Shown here one piece after another: positions 8,739-17,454 of a stretch of DNA of 64,000 nt; the first letter of the stretch is position 1, and each line of letters starts with the position of its first letter. The stretch covers positions 22,214 through 86,213 of the forward strand of contig CABZEY010000004.1 of the NCBI GenBank assembly GCA_902524955.1, in the 5' to 3' direction. The notes under the pieces were generated by a model. It searched no databases and had not been told where the DNA came from. It saw only the letters and a program-made list of their open reading frames with translations. This DNA comes from an uncultured Pelagibacteraceae bacterium (lineage in GTDB: Bacteria > Pseudomonadota > Alphaproteobacteria > Pelagibacterales > Pelagibacteraceae). Both the position numbers and the translations under genes were made by a program.

Positions 8739-9641
8739 TTATTTAGTTAAAGATTTTACTTCCTCACTAAAATCAATTTTTTTGAGTTCGATACCTTCGC
8801 CCACTTTAAATTTTAAAAAATCTAGTATTTCAAAATTGTCATTATTGTCTTTATTATATTTTTCAATTGCTTGATTTACAGTTAATTCTTGATCAATAAC
8901 CCACTTCTGGTTTATTAATGTATTTTCATTAATTACTTTATCTAACTTTCCTTTGATAATTTTTTCTAATATCTCGGGTTTCTTTCCATTTTTATCAATT
9001 TGCTCTACTATAATTTTTTTTTCTTTATTTATAAAATCACTTTCTAAATTATCTTCATTTAATGCCATTGGTGACATAGCAGCAATATGCATACAAATAT
9101 TCGTTGCAAGCTGCTTACTTTCATCTTTTTTTGAAACATATTTAATAACAGATATAATTTTTCCCGATTTGTCGTTTACTTTGTTGTGTACATAAAAGGC
9201 AGATTTTGAATTTTCTTTTAATATTTTCTTAAATCTTCTTAATTTAATATTTTCTCCAATTTTTGAAACCAAACTAATTATTAAATCTTTAACAGTTACC
9301 CCGTCAATTTTAATATTAATTAAGTCATCAATATTATCTGCCTTGGGACTAATTTCTGAAATTTTTTTGCAAAAATTTATAAACTCTTTATTTTTTGCAA
9401 CAAAATCAGTTTCGGAATTTATTTCAGTCAAATTTAAAGTATTTTTATCTTCTCCTAAAATAATCAAACCCTCTGCTGCATCCCTTGAACTTTTCTTTGC
9501 AGCTTTTAAAACACCTTTTTTTCTTAAATATTCTATAGATTTTTCGATATTATTATCATTTTCTTTGAGTGCATTTTTACAGTCTTGCATACCTGCACCA
9601 GTGACATCCCTTAATTCTTTAACTTTCTCTAAAACTGACAT
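8739..9641 (-). CDS. tsf: Elongation factor Ts
   Basis: EF-Ts is the guanine nucleotide exchange factor of EF-Tu. The 300-residue protein has the N-terminal UBA-like domain starting MSVLEKVKELRDVTGAGMQD, then the EF-Tu-contacting motif NSETDFVAKNKEF at about 75-87, then the two core subdomains. The ATG at 9641 overlaps the rpsB stop by one base, the standard rpsB-tsf pairing. Length and motifs are normal. Confidence 0.97.
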   Translation of the reverse strand: MSVLEKVKELRDVTGAGMQDCKNALKENDNNIEKSIEYLRKKGVLKAAKKSSRDAAEGLIILGEDKNTLNLTEINSETDFVAKNKEFINFCKKISEISPKADNIDDLINIKIDGVTVKDLIISLVSKIGENIKLRRFKKILKENSKSAFYVHNKVNDKSGKIISVIKYVSKKDESKQLATNICMHIAAMSPMALNEDNLESDFINKEKKIIVEQIDKNGKKPEILEKIIKGKLDKVINENTLINQKWVIDQELTVNQAIEKYNKDNNDNFEILDFLKFKVGEGIELKKIDFSEEVKSLTK

Positions 9642-10438
9642 TATTTTTTTTCTTCTTTGGTATTTTTATTATTTATTTTTGTGGATGACTCTTTTTTATT
9701 ACTTTCATTAATTTTTATTTTATCCGACTTCCCCTCTTTTTCAGCAACTTTCATATTTTTTTTTGCATCTATGATTGTTTTTTTTATTAGATCGCAATAT
9801 AAGTTGATTGATCTTCTTGCATCATCATTTCCCGGAATTGGAAAATCAATATTGTCAGGATTAGAATTACTATCAAGAATCCCAATAATAGGAATATTCA
9901 ATTTCTTTGCTTCTAAAACTGCCAATGACTCTATATTTGTATCAATAACAAAAATAATGTTAGGAAGCTTCCTCATTTCAGATATTCCGCCTAAAGACCT
10001 TTCTAATTTTTCTTTTTCTAAATTCATTTTAATTAATTCTTTTTTTGTAAAACCCGAATCCTCTTCTAAAAGATTTTTTTGTAAATTCTTTAGTCTTTTT
10101 ATTGAATTGCTTATTGTATTCCAATTGGTTAACATTCCACCAAGCCATCTAAAATTCACGTAATAATTATCTGTTTCTTTGGCTACATCAGCTATTAATT
10201 CTGAGGCTTGTTTTTTTGTAGAAACAAATAGTACCTTACCACCTGATGACACTGACTTATGTAATTCTATTAAAGCATTCTTCAGCAATTCAAGGGTTTT
10301 TGAAAGATCAATTATATGTATAGAATTTTTTTCACCAAAAATGTACTTTTTCATTTTTGGATTCCATCTAAAAGTTTTATGTCCTAAATGTACTCCTGCT
10401 TCTAACAAGTCTTTGACTGTTACTTCTGGTAAATTCAT
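9641..10438 (-). CDS. rpsB: 30S ribosomal protein S2
   Basis: S2 is a late-assembling protein of the small subunit. The 265-residue protein starts with the typical VTVKDLLEAGVHLGHKTFRW, followed by NPKMKKYIFG. The core ends near residue 225 and is followed by a low-complexity Lys/Ser/Asn/Glu-rich tail of about 40 residues, common in alphaproteobacterial S2. The ribosome binding site GGAAAGGA lies about eight bases before the ATG. A promoter and a structured leader precede it (separate entries), suggesting autoregulation of rpsB-tsf. Confidence 0.97.
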   Translation of the reverse strand: MNLPEVTVKDLLEAGVHLGHKTFRWNPKMKKYIFGEKNSIHIIDLSKTLELLKNALIELHKSVSSGGKVLFVSTKKQASELIADVAKETDNYYVNFRWLGGMLTNWNTISNSIKRLKNLQKNLLEEDSGFTKKELIKMNLEKEKLERSLGGISEMRKLPNIIFVIDTNIESLAVLEAKKLNIPIIGILDSNSNPDNIDFPIPGNDDARRSINLYCDLIKKTIIDAKKNMKVAEKEGKSDKIKINESNKKESSTKINNKNTKEEKK

Positions 10439-10522
10439 TTTTTTTCCTTTCCGGTTAATCCTCCAGAGAAACTACTGCTTTAACAGACCGGGGGCTATTA
10501 GCCAGATTCTCTGTGCGTTTTT
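10439..10522 (-). promoter_or_regulatory. Structured leader of rpsB, possible pseudoknot
   Basis: This region is conspicuously GC-rich for the window. Read on the minus strand, CAGAGAA (10513-10507) can pair with TTCTCTG (10470-10464). Inside that stem is the compact hairpin GGCTAATAGCC (10503-10493), followed by CCGGT, which can pair with ACCGG (10455-10451) outside the stem: an H-type pseudoknot just upstream of the ribosome binding site. Autoregulatory leaders of rpsB are known in proteobacteria, and from memory a structured rpsB leader was reported in Pelagibacter. The pairings are seen by eye; regulation by S2 is inferred. Confidence 0.65.
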
Positions 10523-10528
10523 TTTAGG

Positions 10529-10556
10529 CTTATATAATTGAAAAAAATAATTTCAA
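10529..10556 (-). promoter_or_regulatory. Predicted sigma-70-type promoter of rpsB-tsf
   Basis: On the minus strand a -35-like TTGAAA (10556-10551) is followed after 16 bases by TATAAG (10534-10529), each five of six to consensus. Transcription would start around 10522, giving an untranslated leader of roughly 84 bases that contains the folded element. In an AT-rich genome such matches arise by chance, but the placement just upstream of the structured leader supports it. Confidence 0.5.
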
Positions 10557-10566
10557 TAAAAATTAT

Positions 10567-13500
10567 CTAAAAATATGTTTTAATTTGGTTATTTTTTAGG
10601 AATTCTATGTCTTTTTGTAACACTCTTAGTCTATAATTTAAAGCAAAGGAATAAATTATGGAAGATTTGTCTTCAAAAATAATATTTACTTTTGAAGATC
10701 CTTTTTTTTTTAATCTATCCTTAATTAACGACAAAGACTTTAAATTATTTATTTTAAATGTTACGTTTTCGATCTCTTTATTTTTTAGATCATCTATTAA
10801 GAATATATTATCCAAATTTACTCGCTCTATTCCATCTTTATTTTTTTCTTTTTTTACCTTTATCAAGAAGGAGTTTCCTACTAAAAGATTATTTCTGTTT
10901 TCAACTAATTTTTCTGAAAATATAAAAAGTTCAAACATTGAACCCAAATCTACAAATTTAATAATTGCATAGGGGTTGCCTTTTCCTGTTTTTTTTTCTT
11001 GTATAGAAATTAAAGTACCCGCAATCATTCCTTCCTGAGATTTTTCATTATTTTTTAAATCAACATATGAAAGAACTTTGAATTGTTTCAATATTTCTAA
11101 ATTTGATTTCAATGGATGCTCTCCCACAAAAAAACCGATAGACTCAAATTCTTTTTTAATTTTATCTTTTTGATCCCAATCTGAGACTATATTATCGTGT
11201 TTATAGGTATTATCGTTTTCTTCAAATTCTTGAGAAAACAATAAATTTTGATTGTCACTATTTGTTTTATCTGATGATTTTGATTGCTTTATATAATCTG
11301 GAACATTTTCAAAAAGCTTTTTTCTATTTTGATCTAGTGTATCTAATGCACCAGATTTAATTAGACCCTCTAGTTGTAGTTTGTTTAAATTTTTACTTTC
11401 AACCCTGCTTAAAAAGCTTGATATTGATTTAAAAATTCCATTTTTTTCTCTTTCACTGACTATGTTTGATACAGCTTCATAGCCAACTGCTTTAATTGCT
11501 GATAAAGCATAATAAATCGTTTTATCTCTTGGTAGAAATTCAGCGTAAGAATAATTTATATTTGGAGGTTTGATGTCGATTTTTAGTCTTTTTAATTCCT
11601 CGTAAAATAGATTTAATTTATCTGTATTTGATAGTTCCGTATTCATTGACGCACAAAAAAAATAAATTGGAAAATGTGCTTTTAAATAAGCAGTTTGAAA
11701 AGCAATTAAAGCATATGCAGCTGCATGACTTTTGTTAAATCCATATTGAGCAAATTTTTCTACAAGTTGAAATATATAAATTGCTTGTTCTTTGGAAATT
11801 CCATTTTTAACAGCCCCGTCAATAAAATCTTTTTTTTGCCGTTCCATTTCTGCAGACTTTTTTTTACCCATTGCCTTTCTTAAAATATCAGCTTTACTTG
11901 CGCTGAAGTCTGATAATGCTTGTGCAATCTGCATTACTTGCTCTTGATAAATTATTACTCCATATGTTTCTTTTAAAATATTTTTTAATTTTTCATGTAA
12001 ATAATCTGGTTGCTCTTTTCCATGCTTTCTAGCAATATAGGTTGGGATGTTTTGCATGGGGCCTGGTCTATAAAGTGCGACTAAGGCTATAATATCTTCA
12101 AATTTATTAGGTCTTAATTGCTTCAAAACTTCTCTCATACCTGAGCTTTCAAGTTGAAAAATTCCCATTGTTTCACCTGAACTTAGTAATTTAAAAGTTT
12201 TTTGGTCTGATAAATTTATTTTACTAATATCAAAACTTGGATCATCCTTATGAATAAATTGAATAGTTTTTTTAATCACTGTTAGAGTTTTTAATCCAAG
12301 AAAGTCAAATTTTACTAAACCAATTTCTTCAGAAGATTTCATATCAAACTGGGTTACTGGTATTGGGAGAGTAGATGATAAATCTTTATAAAGTGGGACT
12401 AGCTCATTTAAATTACGATCTCCAATAACCACACCTGCTGCATGAGTTGCGACGTTTCTATATAACCCCTCAAGCTTTAATGAGTAGTCTATAAGTTTTT
12501 TTATTACAGGATCATTTTTTTCTTCTTTTTGTAATCTTGGTTCAATTGCAATAGACTCAGCTAACGATAAAGGTCTTGATGGATCAAATGGTATCATTTT
12601 ACAAAGCTGGTCTACTCTGCCATAAGGTAAACCTAACACTCTACCTATGTCTCTTAAAGCCATTCTAGCTTGCAATTTTCCAAATGTAATAATTTGAGCA
12701 ACTTTATTAGGATATTTCTCTTTGACATATTTTATAACTTCGTCACGTCCCTCTTGACAAAAATCTATATCGAAATCAGGCATTGAAATTCTATCGGGAT
12801 TTAGAAATCTCTCAAAAATTAAATCAAATCTTATTGGATCTAAATCTGTAATAGACAAACACCATGCAACCAAAGAGCCTGCCCCTGATCCTCTTCCTGG
12901 TCCAACAGGTATATTGTTAGACTTTGCCCAATTTATATAATCAGATACAATTAAAAAATACCCAGAAAATTTCATATTAGAAATAACACTCACCTCGTAG
13001 TCTAACCTAGTTTCATATAATTTTTTTATATCTTGTTTGTTAGTTTTGCTGTCTATTCTAGGGTATATAAACTTTTCTAGTCTTTCTTTTAATCCAAGAT
13101 TAGCTTTATTTTTTAAGACTTCATTAACATCTTTATTATCGTCAACAAAGTGTGGAAGTAGAGGTTTGTTTTTTTTGGGAAAATAAGAAAATCTGAATTT
13201 AAAATTTCTATTATTTTCTAAGGCGTCTGGAAGATCTTTAAAAAGTTCAGATAATTCTTGTGACTGCATAAAATAATGTTTGTTAGAATATTTTAATCTA
13301 TTTTTTTCATTTATGTAACTTTTTTGACCAACGCAAATATATGCATCATGAGCAGCATATTCATTTTTACTTAAATAAAAAACTTCGGTTGTTCCAATTA
13401 AAGGAATTTGTAACTCAGAAGAAATTTTAATTAGTTTTCTTTCAAGTTGGGCCTCGTGAAACTCATCGTGTCTTTGAATTTCAATATAAATATTTCGACA

Positions 13501-13989
13501 AAATACATTTTTTAACTCAGAAATTTTTTGTACACAAAAATAATTTTTATTCTGCATAATCAAATCCGAAAAAAAACTTTTACTTCCGCCAATGAAAACA
13601 ATGATTCCGTCAGAATACTCTTTAAGTAAATCGAATGAGATATTTGGTTTAATATCATCTTCCTTTAAATTTAAATAAGAATATGATGATAGTTTAAGTA
13701 AATTTTTGTATCCTGTTACGTTTTTTGCAAACAAAGAAATTTTTCCATAAAATATTTCATTATCCACAATTTCTTTTAAAAATATGCTAGTCCCAATTAT
13801 TGGCTGAATACCAGCTTTGCTCAACTCGGTAGAAAATTCCAGAGCTCCAGATAAGTTTTCATTATCACAAATACCAACAGCTGTAATTTTATTTTTTTTA
13901 CAAAAATCTGATAATTGATTTATTTTAATTGCTCCCTCACATATTGAAAATTGAGAGTGAATTTTTAAATTGATAGCTTCACTTGACAT
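10567..13989 (-). CDS. dnaE: DNA polymerase III alpha subunit
   Basis: This is the replicative polymerase catalytic subunit. At 1140 residues it has normal DnaE1 length. The order is an N-terminal PHP domain (IHSQFSICEGAIKINQL near 10), the palm with GPGRGSGAGSLVAWCL near 365 and the catalytic aspartates in MPDFDIDFCQEGRDEV near 400, then the fingers, tandem HhH and a C-terminal OB-fold. It follows lolD with a one-base overlap, the conserved alphaproteobacterial proS-lolC-lolD-dnaE order. The first PHP histidine is replaced (IHSQF where HSxY/F is usual), and proofreading is normally supplied by DnaQ. Confidence 0.97.
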   Translation of the reverse strand: MSSEAINLKIHSQFSICEGAIKINQLSDFCKKNKITAVGICDNENLSGALEFSTELSKAGIQPIIGTSIFLKEIVDNEIFYGKISLFAKNVTGYKNLLKLSSYSYLNLKEDDIKPNISFDLLKEYSDGIIVFIGGSKSFFSDLIMQNKNYFCVQKISELKNVFCRNIYIEIQRHDEFHEAQLERKLIKISSELQIPLIGTTEVFYLSKNEYAAHDAYICVGQKSYINEKNRLKYSNKHYFMQSQELSELFKDLPDALENNRNFKFRFSYFPKKNKPLLPHFVDDNKDVNEVLKNKANLGLKERLEKFIYPRIDSKTNKQDIKKLYETRLDYEVSVISNMKFSGYFLIVSDYINWAKSNNIPVGPGRGSGAGSLVAWCLSITDLDPIRFDLIFERFLNPDRISMPDFDIDFCQEGRDEVIKYVKEKYPNKVAQIITFGKLQARMALRDIGRVLGLPYGRVDQLCKMIPFDPSRPLSLAESIAIEPRLQKEEKNDPVIKKLIDYSLKLEGLYRNVATHAAGVVIGDRNLNELVPLYKDLSSTLPIPVTQFDMKSSEEIGLVKFDFLGLKTLTVIKKTIQFIHKDDPSFDISKINLSDQKTFKLLSSGETMGIFQLESSGMREVLKQLRPNKFEDIIALVALYRPGPMQNIPTYIARKHGKEQPDYLHEKLKNILKETYGVIIYQEQVMQIAQALSDFSASKADILRKAMGKKKSAEMERQKKDFIDGAVKNGISKEQAIYIFQLVEKFAQYGFNKSHAAAYALIAFQTAYLKAHFPIYFFCASMNTELSNTDKLNLFYEELKRLKIDIKPPNINYSYAEFLPRDKTIYYALSAIKAVGYEAVSNIVSEREKNGIFKSISSFLSRVESKNLNKLQLEGLIKSGALDTLDQNRKKLFENVPDYIKQSKSSDKTNSDNQNLLFSQEFEENDNTYKHDNIVSDWDQKDKIKKEFESIGFFVGEHPLKSNLEILKQFKVLSYVDLKNNEKSQEGMIAGTLISIQEKKTGKGNPYAIIKFVDLGSMFELFIFSEKLVENRNNLLVGNSFLIKVKKEKNKDGIERVNLDNIFLIDDLKNKEIENVTFKINNLKSLSLIKDRLKKKGSSKVNIIFEDKSSIIYSFALNYRLRVLQKDIEFLKNNQIKTYF

Positions 13990-14669
13990 TAATTAAAAAT
14001 AACATTTCCATTGGAAATTGTTAATTCTAAATCAGACTTACTAACAAGAGACTTATTATGAGTTGCAAATATAACAAGCGCTTTATCATCTTTAATACTT
14101 TTTAATATTTCTAAAATATTTTCGGCATTTTTAGCATCTAAACTACCTGTAGGTTCATCTGCTAAAATTAATTTTGGTTTATTGATCAAGCTTCTAGCAA
14201 TTGCAACCCGCTGCTGCTCACCACCAGACAACTCACTGGGTAGATGGTTTAGTCTATTCTCTAACCCAACTTGAATTAACAAAGATTTAGCTAAATTAAA
14301 AGAATTGATTTTTTTTTCACCCAAATAAAGATTGGGTAACATAACATTTTCTAAGGCTGTAAGATCTGAAATTAAATTAAAATTTTGAAAAACTATTGAT
14401 AAATTTTTTTTCCTATAATTTGATTTTTGTTTTTCATCAAAAGAAAATAAATTATCTTGTGTTAATAGTTTATACACACCTTGCTCTGGTGTATCCAGGA
14501 GGGCTAATAAATGTATCAATGTTGATTTTCCTGATCCTGATGGTCCTGTGAGTGCAACAAGTTTGTTCGAGGGTAATTTAAAGCTAATTTTGTTTAAAAT
14601 CACAATATCATCATTTTTATCTTTAAATTTTTTACTGACATCTTTTAGTTCAATTAAATTTTCAATCAT
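13989..14669 (-). CDS. lolD: Lipoprotein-releasing ABC transporter ATPase LolD
   Basis: LolD powers release of outer-membrane lipoproteins from the inner membrane to LolA. The 226-residue protein has Walker A GPSGSGKST at about 40-48, the signature LSGGEQQRVAIARSL near 143, and Walker B LILADEPTG near 163. It overlaps lolC by eight bases and dnaE by one. Because it is coupled to a LolC/E-type permease, LolD is a better call than other MacB-family ATPases. Confidence 0.93.
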   Translation of the reverse strand: MIENLIELKDVSKKFKDKNDDIVILNKISFKLPSNKLVALTGPSGSGKSTLIHLLALLDTPEQGVYKLLTQDNLFSFDEKQKSNYRKKNLSIVFQNFNLISDLTALENVMLPNLYLGEKKINSFNLAKSLLIQVGLENRLNHLPSELSGGEQQRVAIARSLINKPKLILADEPTGSLDAKNAENILEILKSIKDDKALVIFATHNKSLVSKSDLELTISNGNVIFN

Positions 14670-15885
14670 TTTTTAAATTTTTTACTGGATCTAATTTTGA
14701 GGCACTAATCGCTGGAAATAAAGAGGCGACCAATACTACGATAAAGGAAAATGAAGCGATTAATAATACTGAATTGAAATTCACATGGGATGGGAGTTGA
14801 TTTAAAAAATATATTTCTGATGGAAAAATATTTATATTAAAGAAATCACTTAAGAATAATCGAATGTTTTCTAAATTGTAAGATAAAATAACACCTAAAA
14901 ACACTCCGAAAATTATTCCAAAAAATCCAATTGCTGCTCCAGAAATAACGAAGATCAAGCATATTGAACTTTTTAAAAAACCAATTGATCTTAAAATAGC
15001 AATTTCCTTTGACTTGTTTTTAATCAAAATTGTTAAAACAGATATAATGTTAAATGCAGCAACGATTATTATTAAAGTAAGAATGATAAACATTACATTT
15101 CGCTCTACATTTAGAGCGTCAAAAAATGTTTTATTTGTGTCAACCCATGAATATATAAAGTTATTTGGATCATTTTTTTTTAAAACTCTTGTAAAAAAAA
15201 TTGCTTTGTCAGGATCTTTAATTTTAATTTCAATTTCATTTTTTTTTTTTGATAGAAGCTTACCTTGATCTAAATTAGTTATTATAAAATTATTATCGAA
15301 CTCATACATACCTGTGTTAAATATATAGCTAATAGTATAATTAAATTGTCTGGGTATTAATCCAAAAGGTGTGGTTTCTGTGTTCTTAGATAAAAGGGTT
15401 ATTACATCACCAACATTTATAGATAGCTTATTTGCTAATTCTAAACCAATTCCAACACCATTACTATTTATTTTTCCTCTTAATACGGAATTTTTTAAAA
15501 AATAGTTTTTTTTTATTTCGTCCTTTTTAAAACTTTTAATTAATACTCCAAAATTATTTTTTTTTGTTAATATTAAAGCTTCAGAATTTTTTACTAGGTT
15601 TATATCAGTAATTTTGATTTTATTTTCTTTTGAAAGTTTCAAAATTACGTCTTTTTCAAATTTATAGTTACCTTTTGATAAATAAGATATATGTGGCTGA
15701 TAACTTAACAATTTATCTAAAAGATCAACTCTAAAGCCATTCATTAAAGACATAACAATAATTAAAGTAGCTACTCCAAGCATTATCCCAATAAACGAAA
15801 AATTTGAAATAACTTTTAAAAAACCATCTCTATCTTTAGGTTTTAAGTACCTTAAAATAATTAAAAACTCTGCTCTATTGATCAC
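14662..15885 (-). CDS. lolC: Lipoprotein-releasing ABC transporter permease LolC/LolE family
   Basis: This is the membrane partner of LolD. The 407-residue protein has the LolC/E layout: an N-terminal membrane segment (about 25-50, GIMLGVATLIIVMSLMNGF), a periplasmic domain (about 55-265) and three C-terminal FtsX-type membrane segments, ending with SLFPAISASKLDPVKNLKND. The start codon is GTG at 15885; no better in-frame start fits the conserved N-terminus. It overlaps proS by 11 bases. Only one permease gene is present, consistent with a homodimeric LolF-like transporter rather than a LolC plus LolE pair. Confidence 0.91.
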   Translation of the reverse strand: MINRAEFLIILRYLKPKDRDGFLKVISNFSFIGIMLGVATLIIVMSLMNGFRVDLLDKLLSYQPHISYLSKGNYKFEKDVILKLSKENKIKITDINLVKNSEALILTKKNNFGVLIKSFKKDEIKKNYFLKNSVLRGKINSNGVGIGLELANKLSINVGDVITLLSKNTETTPFGLIPRQFNYTISYIFNTGMYEFDNNFIITNLDQGKLLSKKKNEIEIKIKDPDKAIFFTRVLKKNDPNNFIYSWVDTNKTFFDALNVERNVMFIILTLIIIVAAFNIISVLTILIKNKSKEIAILRSIGFLKSSICLIFVISGAAIGFFGIIFGVFLGVILSYNLENIRLFLSDFFNINIFPSEIYFLNQLPSHVNFNSVLLIASFSFIVVLVASLFPAISASKLDPVKNLKND

Positions 15886-17203
15886 TATGGTAGATTTCTT
15901 TTAATCTGTTTAATAATTCACTTTTTGATAAAATCATCTTTCCTTTACCTAATTCTTTAAATTCGTATTCCTCTTTTTTCATTTTAGACCCAATAATTAT
16001 TTGATACGGAATGCCAATTAAATCAAAATTTTTAAACTTACTTGCAGGACTTTCAGAAGTATCATCCAATAGTGGGTCAAAACTATTATTTTTAAGAAAT
16101 GTGTAAATATCGTTAGATTTTTTGTCAACCTCATCGCCGTTCTTACCCAAGTTAATAATAGCAACGTGGAAAGGTGTTACGGATTTAGGCCACTTCATAA
16201 ATTCGTTATTATATTTTGCTTCGATTATTGCTGCTGGCAATCTAGAAACTCCTATGCCATAAGAACCCATTTGAGGATTAATATTTTTACCCTCTTTAGT
16301 ATTTACTAACGCTTTAAGTGATTTTGAATATTTATCACCAAAATAAAAAATGTGTCCAATCTCAATACCTCTAGTGTGCAACTGGTTTTTTTTTTCTACT
16401 AACCTATTAAATTCACTAGTACTATGCTTTTCATCTGTTGCTGAATATAATTTTGAAAATTTATCTATTATTTTATCAATATTATTTTTGGTATAATCAA
16501 TATTTTTAATATTAATATTTAATAGATTTTTATCTAAAAAAACTTCACTCTCACCTGTATCAGTTAAAATTATAAATTCATGAGATAAATCTCCACCAAT
16601 TGGTCCTGTATCAGCCTGCATAGGTATTGCATTAAGATCTAGTTTTTCAAATGTCTTGAGATATGATAAATACATTTTTTTATACGAATATTCTGCATTT
16701 TGTTTATTAAGATCAAAAGAATACGTATCTTTCATTAGAAATTCCCTACATCTCATTACGCCAAATCTTGGTCTTATTTCATCTCTAAATTTCCACTGGA
16801 TGTGATATAGCATTAGAGGAAGATTTTTGTATGACTTTACGTTATCTTTAAATATTTGTGTTATCAACTCTTCATTAGTTGGGCCATATAAAAGATCTCT
16901 TTCTTGCCGATCTTTAATTCTTAACATCTCTTTACCGTAATCATCATACCTACCGCTTTCTTTCCAAATATCAGCTGACTGAATAGTGGGCATTAGTAAT
17001 TCAATAGCGCCTGCTTTATTCTGCTCTTCTCTAACAATATTCTCAATTTTTTTTAACACCTTAAACCCTAAAGGTAACCATGAGTAAATTCCAGATGAGG
17101 ATTGTCGTATCATACCAGATCTTAACATTAATTGATGTGACTTAATTTTAGCCTCTGAGGGACTTTCTTTAAGGATTGGAAGAAGATAATTTGAAAGTTT
17201 CAT
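15875..17203 (-). CDS. proS: Prolyl-tRNA synthetase (short form)
   Basis: ProS charges tRNA-Pro. It is a class II synthetase: motif 2 is visible as FRDEIRPRFGVMRCREFLMK near 140, motif 3 as GSYGIGVSRLPAAIIE near 305, followed by an anticodon-binding domain. The 442-residue length is that of the alphaproteobacterial short form, which lacks most of the editing insertion found in the approximately 570-residue bacterial type. It starts one base inside the DUF1467 gene stop and overlaps lolC. Confidence 0.95.
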   Translation of the reverse strand: MKLSNYLLPILKESPSEAKIKSHQLMLRSGMIRQSSSGIYSWLPLGFKVLKKIENIVREEQNKAGAIELLMPTIQSADIWKESGRYDDYGKEMLRIKDRQERDLLYGPTNEELITQIFKDNVKSYKNLPLMLYHIQWKFRDEIRPRFGVMRCREFLMKDTYSFDLNKQNAEYSYKKMYLSYLKTFEKLDLNAIPMQADTGPIGGDLSHEFIILTDTGESEVFLDKNLLNINIKNIDYTKNNIDKIIDKFSKLYSATDEKHSTSEFNRLVEKKNQLHTRGIEIGHIFYFGDKYSKSLKALVNTKEGKNINPQMGSYGIGVSRLPAAIIEAKYNNEFMKWPKSVTPFHVAIINLGKNGDEVDKKSNDIYTFLKNNSFDPLLDDTSESPASKFKNFDLIGIPYQIIIGSKMKKEEYEFKELGKGKMILSKSELLNRLKEIYHSDQ

Positions 17204-17454
17204 TAAGATAAAATCCTTCTAACATTTAAAATATCAAAATAGTTTAAAAAATAAATGATCGCAAATAATATTGAGGTAATAGCTGTGGTTATTATGAGTT
17301 TTTTTACGATATTTGGATTTGAAGGAGCGCCAGGATCTGTGCCCAACACAACAAAATCTTTATCTTTTTGCGAATTGATATCTCTTGGCAAAACCATAAA
17401 TAATATTAACCACCATAAGATAACAAAAACTACGAATGACCCTGTTAATGACAT
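17203..17454 (-). CDS. DUF1467 family small membrane protein
   Basis: This is an 83-residue protein with two predicted membrane helices (about 5-22, FVVFVILWWLILFMVLP, and about 52-72, LIITTAITSILFAIIYFLNY) joined by a polar loop with DPGAPSNP. The pattern LPRDINSQ...G..PGAP fits the DUF1467 family, which in alphaproteobacteria is regularly placed between rnj and proS, as here. It overlaps rnj and proS by one base each. The function is unknown; the position suggests only co-expression. Confidence 0.85.
   Translation of the reverse strand: MSLTGSFVVFVILWWLILFMVLPRDINSQKDKDFVVLGTDPGAPSNPNIVKKLIITTAITSILFAIIYFLNYFDILNVRRILS

Noticed and set aside
9657..10163. 168-codon plus-strand open frame opposite rpsB
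   Set aside because: It lies wholly antisense to a confidently identified ribosomal protein gene, has a hydrophobic, Phe/Ser-rich composition typical of reversed AT-rich coding sequence, and resembles no family.
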